Positions 1 to 8,005 of a stretch of 59,264 nt of DNA are shown here, piece after piece. Position numbers and translations under genes: made by a program. The notes under the pieces were generated by a model that saw only the letters and a program-made list of their open reading frames with translations, did not search any database and was not told where the DNA came from. The DNA is taken from positions 1 through 59,264 of the forward strand of contig CAZIDN010000016.1 in assembly GCA_964537875.1 (NCBI GenBank). The letters are read 5' to 3'. Within the stretch, counting starts at the first letter, position 1; each line of letters begins with the position of its first letter. This DNA comes from JAPKZH01 sp964537875 (GTDB lineage Bacteria > Acidobacteriota > Aminicenantia > Aminicenantales > UBA4085).

Positions 1-79
1 CGAGCGCAACAATGGATTGTTCGCCCATGGGATAGACTTTCACCAGGTTTTCCGTCCTGATCAGGATTGAATTGTCCAT
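1..79 (-). CDS. ABC transporter ATP-binding protein, N-terminal fragment (cut by window edge)
   Basis: The first 26 codons of a gene that runs off the left edge, read leftward from an ATG at 79. The visible start reads IRTENLVKVYPMGEQ, the first beta-strand pattern of MacB/LolD-type ABC ATPases, which power export of lipoproteins, peptides or drugs together with an FtsX-like permease. A GCGAGG ribosome-binding site sits about 6 nt upstream. Walker A and B lie outside the window, so the family call rests on the start alone. The gene follows the porin-like gene on the same strand after 13 nt, so the two are probably co-transcribed. Confidence 0.7.
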   Translation of the reverse strand, partial: MDNSILIRTENLVKVYPMGEQSIVAL

Positions 80-92
80 ATTGACCTCGCCC

Positions 93-1307
93 TCAATGAT
101 TGAAGACAGCCATGATCTGGATCCCTTTTCCCCCGAACAGGCTCTTTCCCTGCTGGCTTGCGTAAATCCTATATTCTTCGGGATTCCAAAACGCAATTAT
201 GTAAAAGCTCCATTTATCATACGTCCTCTGCCAGGTGATAAAGCGGTACCAGTCTTTTGTCTTCCAGTTGTAAAAAACCATCCCCCTGATCCTGTCGAGC
301 AGGCCCAGGGGATAATCAAGGGAAACATCGGAAAATCGGAGGGCTTCCCCGGCCCCCAGGACTTTTTCCGAGGAGGCCACGGTCAGATATTCGGTCAGGA
401 GATGGAGTCCGTTTCCCACTGAAAAGGTGTAATCGAGGCCGACGTTCAAATATTTTTGAACGCGCAAACGATAAAACTCGAAGTCTTGATGCGCCAGAAC
501 CGCTTCGAACCAAACGCCGGGGCCGATGTCCCATTTTCCGTCCAGGGCGAGCCGGTTTTCAGGAACCGCTCGTTTTTCCTCCGGGGGCAGTGGATAGAGG
601 CTTCTTTGCGGATCGATCCTCCGGTGATGATACGTCAAGGCCATCTCTCCGGCGAGAAAGCGGGCCTGCAGGCGGCCGCCATATTCGGCGGATTTCCGCT
701 GCGACGGAACGGCTTCCCATCCTTTGGGATCGTCATTGCCGTAGAGACCCCACACCCAGATATTGGCGTTGTTCAGGAAGGTGTATTTAAGAAGCAAGCC
801 ATAGACGCCCTCTGTTAACTGCAGGGGATCATTGGGGTCGATCCTGTCGAACCACATCAAGGGCCTAAGAAGCATAGCCGAGCCGAAATTGATTTTCTGG
901 AGGCCGAGCCTCGCTTCAAACTGCGATGTGGAAAACCTTACCCAGAGGCGGTAGGGTTTGATGTCTCCGCTGGTTTGGATATCGTCTATACGGTGAACCT
1001 GGGCTGAGCCGAAGATGTTGAATGAGGCTTCGCCATCGAGGGCCAATTTCTCGCCAAAACTCTTCTTGAGCGAGAATGTGGGAATATAGCGGACACCGAG
1101 TTGGGTTTTTGCGGGCTGGCGATCATTCGCCATGAGCCAGCCCGAGAGCTGGCCCTGCCAATTCAGGCTCTGGCAGGGTCCAGAGTTCGGGTGGATCAGG
1201 GTCGATAGACCGAGGATCAGAATCCTCAAAACTTTTGCTTTCAAGGCATTTCTCGGACGCCACTGGTTCGTTCTCAATGTACACGAAATTTTACTCTGTG
1301 TCATCAT
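93..1307 (-). CDS. porin-like outer-membrane beta-barrel protein
   Basis: Unnamed envelope protein of about 404 residues. After a basic, hydrophobic leader (LRILILGLSTLI followed by a CQS cleavage-like site) the chain is made of alternating hydrophobic and polar stretches rich in Trp, Tyr and Gly (for example YRLWVRFSTSQFEARLG and LLTEYLTVAS), typical of transmembrane beta-strands, and it ends in a short strand. No enzymatic motif is seen. The start is uncertain: paired ATGs at 1307/1304 lack a good ribosome-binding site, while a TTG at 1244 would place the signal peptide right at the N-terminus and has GAG 7 nt upstream. It lies between the nitroreductase-fold gene and the ABC ATPase on the same strand. 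A barrel next to an export ATPase would fit a trans-envelope export role, but this is inference. Confidence 0.6.
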   Translation of the reverse strand: MMTQSKISCTLRTNQWRPRNALKAKVLRILILGLSTLIHPNSGPCQSLNWQGQLSGWLMANDRQPAKTQLGVRYIPTFSLKKSFGEKLALDGEASFNIFGSAQVHRIDDIQTSGDIKPYRLWVRFSTSQFEARLGLQKINFGSAMLLRPLMWFDRIDPNDPLQLTEGVYGLLLKYTFLNNANIWVWGLYGNDDPKGWEAVPSQRKSAEYGGRLQARFLAGEMALTYHHRRIDPQRSLYPLPPEEKRAVPENRLALDGKWDIGPGVWFEAVLAHQDFEFYRLRVQKYLNVGLDYTFSVGNGLHLLTEYLTVASSEKVLGAGEALRFSDVSLDYPLGLLDRIRGMVFYNWKTKDWYRFITWQRTYDKWSFYIIAFWNPEEYRIYASQQGKSLFGGKGIQIMAVFNH

Positions 1308-1443
1308 TGAAGGCCAGGTTTTTGCCCAGTGCTTTTCAGGCTCTTGACAGCTCGTGATAAGCGAAGCATCCAACCATGAGGGCCAGGGACACCTTGAACT
1401 TCCCGAAGACGAGATGATAGAGTGCGACCTTGTCTCGGTCAAC

Positions 1444-2100
1444 CTACTTTTTTTTCGGGTATCCGAGAGATTGGGCGAGCATGACCTTTTGGTCGGGCCT
1501 GAGCTTCATCAGCTTGGCCATGGATTCCCGATCGATCAATCCGCGGACGACCGTGGCCAGTCCTTCGGACGCACAGTAAAGATACACATTTTGGCTGATA
1601 AACCCGGTGTGGGCGGCGGAGTAAAAGTTCTTGTCTTCCTCGGTCCCCCTGTTGATCTTGGAAAAATCCGCCACGTAAATGAGGTTCACGGGGACATCCT
1701 TGACAAAATCCTGCCTTCCGGTAGCCGCCCGGACATCTTCCGGGAGAATGCCCTTCAATGCGTGTTCCGACGGCTGATAGAGATAGAGCCCGTCGGCCAT
1801 GGCGACATAGATGTCGATATTTTGCCAATTCACCGCGGAGGGGGCCGTCCGCTTTCCGTCAGGGCGGTTGACCCCGTCGGCGGCCCAGAGGAGATTGGAA
1901 AGGACCTGCAGAGGGAGTTTCTCCTGGCTGAATTCCCGGGAAGACTGTCTTGCCTTGAGAGCCTGTATGAGGGGCATCCCGCCGTCGGTTTGCGGCTTGG
2001 GAAGCATGATCTCCTTGGGTTCTTGGGCCGGGGAAGATGAAAAGCCGGTGAGCAAGATCCATACACTCAGGAATGACAATGCCCAGATTTTTTTGATCAT
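1444..2100 (-). CDS. SagB/ThcOx-type nitroreductase-fold protein, secreted
   Basis: A 218-residue FMN-dependent nitroreductase-fold protein. The start at 2100 is preceded by AGGAGG at good spacing and opens with a signal peptide (MIKKIWALSFLSVWILL, cleavage near SSPAQ). The family signature RQSSREF (residues near 48) is the FMN-phosphate-binding strand, followed by LSNLLWAADGVNR, which matches SagB-like members. AHTGFISQNVYLYCASEGL and a C-terminal LGYPKK complete the fold. Relatives oxidise or reduce small molecules with bound FMN, and the substrate here is unknown. Export is unusual for an FMN enzyme but is recurrent in this SagB-like subgroup. The stop lies 136 nt before the porin-like gene on the same strand. 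Confidence 0.85.
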   Translation of the reverse strand: MIKKIWALSFLSVWILLTGFSSSPAQEPKEIMLPKPQTDGGMPLIQALKARQSSREFSQEKLPLQVLSNLLWAADGVNRPDGKRTAPSAVNWQNIDIYVAMADGLYLYQPSEHALKGILPEDVRAATGRQDFVKDVPVNLIYVADFSKINRGTEEDKNFYSAAHTGFISQNVYLYCASEGLATVVRGLIDRESMAKLMKLRPDQKVMLAQSLGYPKKK

Positions 2101-2198
2101 AGCCGTTCCTCCTTGATCTGCCGGATATTTTACTTTTTTTCTGGCTCTCGGAGAAGAGACGAAAAATCGGATTGACGGAGGTGACGAAGTCGAGAGGC

Positions 2199-2213
2199 TA
2201 TTGACTGTCAATA
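2199..2213. promoter_or_regulatory. 15-nt perfect palindrome between divergent genes
   Basis: TATTGACTGTCAATA is a 7+1+7 perfect inverted repeat about 100 nt upstream of the nitroreductase-fold gene and 236 nt before the hydrolase gene on the other strand. Its right half, read leftward, contains TTGACA. Size and symmetry fit a dimeric repressor site, but no convincing -10 box follows, so the role is only suggested. Confidence 0.35.
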
Positions 2214-2332
2214 ATCCGGCGCCGTTCCTTCTCGCTTGCCTCTTATAATGAGCGGGCGGCGCAGCGATTATGGCCGATCAGCGCGGAGCTCGCCAGCCTA
2301 AAAAATGATGCATTTTCCCTTGATTTCATGTC

Positions 2333-2361
2333 TTGACATTCCTTCGATTTCTGCCTAGAGT
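2333..2361 (+). promoter_or_regulatory. sigma70-type promoter for the agarase-like gene
   Basis: TTGACA (2333-2338), a 17-nt spacer, then TAGAGT (2356-2361). It leaves a leader of about 80 nt before the start at 2449. Confidence 0.55.
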
Positions 2362-2448
2362 TCTTTTCAGAGGGAACTCATGGGATTCGTTCCAGACCCA
2401 TCTCCCAGACGCTCTGGTCATTTTTACAGAATGAACGAGGAGGGAGTC

Positions 2449-4734
2449 ATGAAAGCCTCAATGATATGCTTTTCCCTGGCCGCTCTGATTTTGATGTTCG
2501 TTCAACCCGGCCGTCCTATAAACAAGGCTGGAGCACGTACGGCCTCCCGATCGGCCGCAAAATTAAAGCCCGAACTTGCCCCGATGGGCTGGAACAGCTA
2601 CGATTGTTACGGCATGCTGATCATAGAAGCCGCCCTCCGGCCCACACCGGAGGAGATGCTCATTGACTTCAGTACCAAGTTTGATATCGCCTCCGTCGAA
2701 ACACGTGACGCCAAAATCAAGGTTGAAGGGGGCAAAGACGGCGGCGCTCTCCGCGTTACGACCGGCCATAGCCTTCCCGATCCCGGCCTGACATTCAAGG
2801 CTCCCCAGGGCGAATGGAACCTGACGGCCTTTCAGCATATCGCCTTCGACATAAAAAACCTTGAAAGCGTAGCGTTCGCCGTCCGATTCCGGATCGAAAA
2901 TCCCGGAGCCGAGGGGATGAAGGGCAGCCTGGCTAAACAGATCGACCTTCGCCCAGGAGAAAAAAAGAATGTCAGGATGTTACTGCCCCGCGCGCTTCCG
3001 GCACAACTGGCGCCCCGGCTGTTCGGGATGAATGGCTATCCCGGCGGATTATTGAAAGAAGCGGTTCTCGATATCGGCAAAATCAGCCGGCTTGTCCTGT
3101 TTGTCTCCAATCCCAAGACGGATCATGTTTTTGAGGTTGGCCGGATTCGCGCCTCGGGGACCTTTACCCCGCCGGCATGGGTATCGATGAGCGAGAGCGA
3201 ATTCTTCCCGATGATCGATGAATTCGGCCAGTTCATCCACAAGGATTGGCCGCGAAAAACCCACAGTGTCGATGACCTCAAAAAATACTACGGAGAGGAG
3301 GACAAGGATCTTGCCAGGAATCCCGGGCCTGATGACTGGGACAAGTTTGGAGGCTGGAAAGCAGGCCCTCAACTCACCGCGACCGGATACTTTCGGGTTG
3401 AAAAATACAATGGGCAGTGGTGGCTGGTCGATCCGGAGGGAAGGCTGTTCTGGTCGCATGGAAGCGATTGCGTTCGGTCCCAGAACGGAGTTACGCCCAT
3501 CACTGACCGCAAGCATCTCTTTCGCGCGCTCCCGGATCAAGGATCGCCGGTCGCCCAATTCTACGGCCAATCGTCATGGGCGCCGCAGAATTATTACCAA
3601 GGCAAAGGAACCTACGAAACTTTCAATTTCCAGGCCGCCAATTTGTTTGCCAAATACGGGTCGTCCTGGCCGGAGGCGTTTTCGGAGATCAGCCACCGCC
3701 GCCTCTGGAGCTGGGGAATGAACACGGTCGCCAACTGGTCCGATGAAGAGATCTATCTTAAGCGAAAAACCCCCTATGTGGTTCCGATCGGATTCGGAGG
3801 AAAACTCCTGGAAGGGAGCCAGGGCTATTGGGGAAAATTCAAGGATGTCTATGACCCTAATTTTAAAGAAGAAATCCGGAAAGGCCTCGATCGGCAGAAG
3901 GAGAAATCCGCCGGAGATCCCTGGTGCATCGGATACTTTGTGGATAACGAGGCCAGCTGGGGCGATGAAGTCTCGCTAGCTGTGGCCACTCTGACATCGC
4001 CGCCCGGCCAGGAAGCTAAGAAAGTTTTTGTATTAGACCTGAAAGCCAAATACGGCACAGTGGATAAGCTCAATCAGGCCTGGGGTGCCCAATACGCATC
4101 GTGGGAGAATATCCTGGAAAGCCGTCGGCCGCCCGACAGAACAAAGGCCTCCGAAGACCTGAGGGCCTTTTACACGAAAACGGCCGAGACCTATTTCCAA
4201 ACGATCCGCGAAGCCGTGAAGGAGATCGCGCCGGACAATCTCTATCTCGGCTGCCGCTTTGCCTGGGTCAATCCACTGGCTGTCAAGGCCGCCGAAAAAT
4301 TCTGCGATGTGATCAGCTATAACCTCTATGTCCGGGACATCGAAAATTTTCGCCTTCCTGAGGATATTAATTGGCCGGTCATCGTCGGCGAATTCCACTT
4401 CGGAGCGCTGGACCGGGGGATGTTTCATACGGGCCTTCAAGAAACAGAGAGCCAGGCCGAGCGGGCGTCCGCCTACAAGCGCTATGTCATCGGCGCCCTG
4501 CGGAATCCCTTGATCATCGGGACCCACTGGTTCCAGTACAGCGACCAAGCGACGACCGGCCGCGGCGACGGCGAAAACTACCAGATCGGATTTCTGGACA
4601 TCGCGGATACGCCGTATCTTGAAACGATTGAGGCCTGCCGCACGGTGGGCTACCGGATGTACGAGATCCGGTCCGCCGTATCATCCAAGTCTGCGACGGC
4701 TCGGGGAGGAAATCAAAATGCTAGGACGAACTAA
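2449..4734 (+). CDS. agarase/GH50-GH42-like glycoside hydrolase with a GH27-like N-terminal remnant
   Basis: A secreted glycoside hydrolase of 761 residues. The start at 2449 has GAGGAGGGAGTC directly upstream and is followed by a signal peptide (MKASMICFSLAALILMFVQ). The body has a carbohydrate-binding beta-sandwich (about 70-250), then the agarase hallmark GYFRVEKYNGQWWLVDPEG (about 318-336) and a TIM barrel. VDNEASWGD near residue 500 supplies the probable acid/base Glu, and VGEFHFGALDRG near 647 the probable nucleophile. Polysaccharide breakdown in the periplasm or outside the cell is likely, with agarose-like or beta-galactosidic substrate. Oddity: residues 42-53 read LAPMGWNSYDCYG, which belongs at the front of GH27-type alpha-galactosidases and not here, so the N-terminus looks grafted. 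The stop overlaps the next gene's start by 17 nt, so the pair is translationally coupled. Confidence 0.8.
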   Translation: MKASMICFSLAALILMFVQPGRPINKAGARTASRSAAKLKPELAPMGWNSYDCYGMLIIEAALRPTPEEMLIDFSTKFDIASVETRDAKIKVEGGKDGGALRVTTGHSLPDPGLTFKAPQGEWNLTAFQHIAFDIKNLESVAFAVRFRIENPGAEGMKGSLAKQIDLRPGEKKNVRMLLPRALPAQLAPRLFGMNGYPGGLLKEAVLDIGKISRLVLFVSNPKTDHVFEVGRIRASGTFTPPAWVSMSESEFFPMIDEFGQFIHKDWPRKTHSVDDLKKYYGEEDKDLARNPGPDDWDKFGGWKAGPQLTATGYFRVEKYNGQWWLVDPEGRLFWSHGSDCVRSQNGVTPITDRKHLFRALPDQGSPVAQFYGQSSWAPQNYYQGKGTYETFNFQAANLFAKYGSSWPEAFSEISHRRLWSWGMNTVANWSDEEIYLKRKTPYVVPIGFGGKLLEGSQGYWGKFKDVYDPNFKEEIRKGLDRQKEKSAGDPWCIGYFVDNEASWGDEVSLAVATLTSPPGQEAKKVFVLDLKAKYGTVDKLNQAWGAQYASWENILESRRPPDRTKASEDLRAFYTKTAETYFQTIREAVKEIAPDNLYLGCRFAWVNPLAVKAAEKFCDVISYNLYVRDIENFRLPEDINWPVIVGEFHFGALDRGMFHTGLQETESQAERASAYKRYVIGALRNPLIIGTHWFQYSDQATTGRGDGENYQIGFLDIADTPYLETIEACRTVGYRMYEIRSAVSSKSATARGGNQNARTN

Positions 4735-6361
4735 ACTCGCCCATAGATTTCTTTTATTGACAATTCTGACAGCGGGCTTTTATTTTGTTCCGAGTGAAAG
4801 GGCACAGCCAGGCCGAGGAACCTACGATGAGCTTGTCCGATTGTTCAAAGAGTGGAGGGAGTTCCAGAAGCCGAAGGTAATCGACGGCTTGCCCGATTAT
4901 TCGGCTGCGGCGATGAAAAAGCAGCATCAAGAGCTGAAGATATTCCAGGGGCGGCTGGCCGGGATCGACGGCAAAACATGGCCGGTCCGACAACAGATCG
5001 ACTGCCATCTCGTCCGGGCCGAGATGAATGGGCTCGACTTTGACCATCGCGTTCTCCGGCCCTGGGCGCGCAATCCCTGCTTTTACGCTGTGGTCACCGA
5101 CTCAGAGCCCGACGTGCCGGCCAGAGAGGGGCCGGAGATGTATGGAACGATCGAGCTTTGGAAAATGAAGTTCCCTTTGCCAGAGAGCGAGATCCCGGAG
5201 TTCAAGGCGAGGCTTCAAGCCGTGCCGCGGATCCTCGAGCAGGCTAAAAAAAACCTTGTGGAAGAGGCCAAGGACCTCTGGTTCCTCGGCATCAAGGTGA
5301 AAAAAAGGGAACAGACGATTCTGAGCAATCTCGAGAGACGCCTGGCCGAGATCCACCCGGCCCTCGTCCCCGACGTGAAAAATGCCGCTTCTGCCGTGAA
5401 TGAATTCGGCGGCTGGCTCGAGAAAAAGCAAGTTCGGATGAAAACGCCGTCCGGGATCGGCGTCGAGAATTTCAACTGGTATATGAAAAACGTTCATTTG
5501 GTCCCCTACCCTTGGAAAGAACAACTGGCGATCGTCGAGCGCGAGTTTGAAAGGGCCATGGCCGTCCTGGATCTTGAAAGGCACCGCAACCGGAAGCTCC
5601 CCGAGCTCGTGCCGCCGGCGACGGTCGAAGAGCTCCGGACCCGCTATAACCAGGCGGTGGATACGCTCATGAAATTTCTTCGCCAGGAGGAGATCTTCAC
5701 GGTCCCGGATTATATGCGGCTTGATCTTTTTCGCGGCCGGCTCATCCCGCCGGACGGACCGCGTGATTTCTTCACCGAAATCGAATACCGCGACTCGCTT
5801 CCCATGAAGTGTCACAGCCTCCATTGGCTGGAAAAACAGCGAATGGCCCGGGATCCCCATCCGAGCCCGGTCCGGAGCGTTCCTCTCCTCTATAACATTT
5901 GGGATTCCCGGGCGGAAGGACTGGCGACCGCCTGGGAAGAGATGATGATGCAGGCCGGATTATTCGATCAAAGGCCGAGGGCAAGGGAGCTCATCTATAT
6001 CCTTGTCGCTATGCGCTGCGCCCGGGCGATGGGAGACCTGAAAATGCACAGCGGGGAGTTCAGTCTCGAGGAGGCCGTGAAATACGCCGTCGACCGAACG
6101 CCGAACGGCTGGCTTCGGCCGGACGGAGACACCGTCTGGACAGACATGAGGATTTACCTGCACCAACCGGGCTACGGAACCAGCTATGTCGTGGGCAAGG
6201 TCCATATCGATAAGTTGCTCGCCGACCGATCCCGCCGGCCCGGCGAGAAATTCAGTCTCAAGCGGTTCATGGACGAGTTCTTTGCCTCCGGCATGATTCC
6301 TGTGTCTTTGATCCGGTGGGAGATGACGGGGCTGGAGGATGAAATCAGAAGGATGTGGTAG
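4718..6361 (+). CDS. DUF885 family protein with a degenerate zinc motif
   Basis: A 547-residue exported protein of the DUF885 family, whose characterised-like members are thermolysin-fold zinc peptidases. The start at 4718 follows GGGGAGG and lies inside the end of the upstream hydrolase gene, and a signal peptide follows (FLLLTILTAGFYFVPSERA). C-terminal family landmarks are present: SRAEGLATAWEE (about 396), RCARAMGDLKMHSGEFSLEEA, HQPGYGTSYVVGK (about 482) and FMDEFFASGMIP. The position where the family carries its HEAxPGHH zinc site instead reads CHSLHWLEKQ (about 363), so the canonical HExxxH arrangement is missing. It may be a non-catalytic member or bind metal differently. The pairing with a glycoside hydrolase suggests a shared exported function. 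Confidence 0.75.
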   Translation: MLGRTKLAHRFLLLTILTAGFYFVPSERAQPGRGTYDELVRLFKEWREFQKPKVIDGLPDYSAAAMKKQHQELKIFQGRLAGIDGKTWPVRQQIDCHLVRAEMNGLDFDHRVLRPWARNPCFYAVVTDSEPDVPAREGPEMYGTIELWKMKFPLPESEIPEFKARLQAVPRILEQAKKNLVEEAKDLWFLGIKVKKREQTILSNLERRLAEIHPALVPDVKNAASAVNEFGGWLEKKQVRMKTPSGIGVENFNWYMKNVHLVPYPWKEQLAIVEREFERAMAVLDLERHRNRKLPELVPPATVEELRTRYNQAVDTLMKFLRQEEIFTVPDYMRLDLFRGRLIPPDGPRDFFTEIEYRDSLPMKCHSLHWLEKQRMARDPHPSPVRSVPLLYNIWDSRAEGLATAWEEMMMQAGLFDQRPRARELIYILVAMRCARAMGDLKMHSGEFSLEEAVKYAVDRTPNGWLRPDGDTVWTDMRIYLHQPGYGTSYVVGKVHIDKLLADRSRRPGEKFSLKRFMDEFFASGMIPVSLIRWEMTGLEDEIRRMW

Positions 6362-6425
6362 GCAAATTTTTCTTACATCAGGCAGAGCCCCTGAGGTACC
6401 TATCCCCGGATTTTTACCCGGATGT

Positions 6426-7610
6426 TTAGCGGATCAGGAGGAGCTCCGTTTGCGGAGTCGTCAGCCAATCAACGCCGTCTTTGGTCACGACGACCATTTC
6501 CTCGATGGTGACGACGCCCCGGCCGGGAACCGTCAGCCGGGGTTCGATCGTGAAGACCATTCCCTCTTCGAGGCGCTGGAAGGGCTTGTGGGCATATTTG
6601 TCCCATTGGGGACCGAGGAGCGCCGTCCCATCATGAGGGAATCGGCCGACCTGGTGGCCGAGTGCATGCGGAAATTCTTGGTAGCCGTTTTCAACGAGGA
6701 TTTTTCGGGCGATCGCGTCGATTTCGATCCCCTGGATGCCCGGTTTCATCGCCTGCTTCGAAGACTCGACGGCCCGGACGATCGTCTCGAATCCCTTCCG
6801 GACATCGGCCGGAGCACCTTTTTCTCCTTCGCCAAGGATATAGAATGTCCTTTGCATATCCGAACAGTAATGGTTGACCTTGACCCCGAAGTCCATGTTC
6901 AGGACGTGTCCGCGCTCTACCCGCCTGTCTGTCGGCGTGTAATGGGCTCCGGCCGTCTCCGGGCCGGTGAAGACCGCCGGGCAGGTCGATTCGCCCCAGG
7001 CCAGCTGGAGTTTTTTTCGTCCGACCTCCGCTTGCATATAGGCAGCAATTTCTTTTTCCGCCTTGCCGGGCCTGATGAATCCGGCGGCTTTATCAAAAAT
7101 GACTTGCGTCTCGCGGATGGCCTCTTTAATGGCGGCAATCTCGCCCGCGGTCTTCCGCTCCCTGAGGGCCGAGACGATCTTCTCGGCCGAGACCAGCCTG
7201 TCGGCGAGGCCGATCTCCGAAAGGAGCTCATGCAGAGTTAAGTACATGCCGTGGGTCAGCCCGTCGCAGATTTCGCTTCCCTGGGAATAGTTGATGGCGA
7301 TCGTTTTTGGGGAGAGCTTTTTCATAGTTTCCTGAAAAGGCTCTTTGAAACTTGTCACGAACCCGACCACGTCATCATAGGCCCCGGTTTCCTGGATGGT
7401 TTTCTGGTCATAGAGCCCGACGATGGCGCGGGATTTTCCGTCGGCGCTGATAATGAAAGCGGAATGCCAGGTGACACTCGACGGCGTCAGGAAAACCAGC
7501 GTCGGGTCGCCGTTGATCTGGCTTTCCCGGGTGAACGTGATCCAGCAGTCGGCCCCGAATTCCTTGAGCAGGTTGACGGCCTGTTTGACTTTTTCTTGGA
7601 TGAGCATCAT
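6426..7610 (-). CDS. M24 family metallopeptidase (Xaa-Pro aminopeptidase type)
   Basis: A 394-residue cytosolic peptidase with the two-domain creatinase/prolidase layout. Residues 1-165 form the creatinase-like N-domain (FGADCWITFTRESQ, DPTLVFLTPS). The rest is the pita-bread catalytic domain with all five metal ligands visible: MDFGV (Asp), CSDMQRT (Asp), HALGHQVG (His), FTIEPRL (Glu) and VTIEEMVV (Glu). It should remove an N-terminal residue before proline from peptides using two metal ions. AAGGAGTCGGGCT before the paired ATGs supports the start at 7610. It is convergent with the DUF885 gene, and directly upstream lies a stump of a peptide transporter, so an ancestral peptide uptake and cleavage operon is plausible. 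Confidence 0.88.
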   Translation of the reverse strand: MMLIQEKVKQAVNLLKEFGADCWITFTRESQINGDPTLVFLTPSSVTWHSAFIISADGKSRAIVGLYDQKTIQETGAYDDVVGFVTSFKEPFQETMKKLSPKTIAINYSQGSEICDGLTHGMYLTLHELLSEIGLADRLVSAEKIVSALRERKTAGEIAAIKEAIRETQVIFDKAAGFIRPGKAEKEIAAYMQAEVGRKKLQLAWGESTCPAVFTGPETAGAHYTPTDRRVERGHVLNMDFGVKVNHYCSDMQRTFYILGEGEKGAPADVRKGFETIVRAVESSKQAMKPGIQGIEIDAIARKILVENGYQEFPHALGHQVGRFPHDGTALLGPQWDKYAHKPFQRLEEGMVFTIEPRLTVPGRGVVTIEEMVVVTKDGVDWLTTPQTELLLIR

Positions 7611-7621
7611 AGCCCGACTCC

Positions 7622-7753
7622 TTATGCCGAGAATCTTTTTAATCGTTTCGTAAAGATGAGGACCAGGATGGCCATGAGCGTGTAAAAGCCGACCCTCTTC
7701 CACATTTCCGTGAAGAAAATAAAAACCAAACTCCGCGGGTGTTTTTTGAGCAT
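7622..7753 (-). pseudogene. N-terminal stump of a POT/PTR2 proton-dependent oligopeptide transporter
   Basis: A 43-codon open stretch begins MLKKHPRSLVFIFFTEMW, the first helix signature (FFTEMWER-like) of POT/DtpT di- and tripeptide transporters, continues VGFYTLMAILVLIFTK and stops after RLKRFSA. Full-length relatives have about 450-550 residues, so about nine tenths of the gene is missing. It lies 11 nt upstream of the M24 peptidase on the same strand, as expected if a peptide transporter-peptidase operon lost the transporter body by deletion. Confidence 0.7.
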
Positions 7754-7812
7754 GCGATTGACTTCCCTCGCCTGTATCCTAAAGAAAATCCTGCCGATTT
7801 TCAATATCATTC

Positions 7813-7922
7813 GGGGTCAAAGCGACTCATTGCCCAATAGGAGAGGACATAACTTGAATTTCTCCTATTCTGATTCGAGTCTTCGGGTCGGACTAAATTG
7901 CGTAACGAGGTACTTTGACTCC
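7813..7922. repeat. inverted-repeat (MITE-like) element, copy 1
   Basis: About 110 bp bounded by imperfect inverted arms: GGGGTCAAAGCGACTCATT on the left and its degenerate complement (GTAACGAGGTACTTTGACTCC region) on the right. The arms match those of the element at 9031-9142 on the other side of the SH3-protein gene. No reading frame is inside. Confidence 0.6.
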
Positions 7923-8005
7923 GGATTTTTTGCGGCTTGACAGCCGCTCGAGTTTTTTCAATGATAGGGCCATCAGAAAAATTTTCCCACGGAAAGGAGA
8001 ACGGG

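Noticed and set aside
1354..2040. Long rightward open frame opposite the nitroreductase-fold gene
   Set aside because: It is the antisense shadow of a gene with signal peptide, ribosome-binding site and family motifs. The rightward protein has no recognisable pattern.
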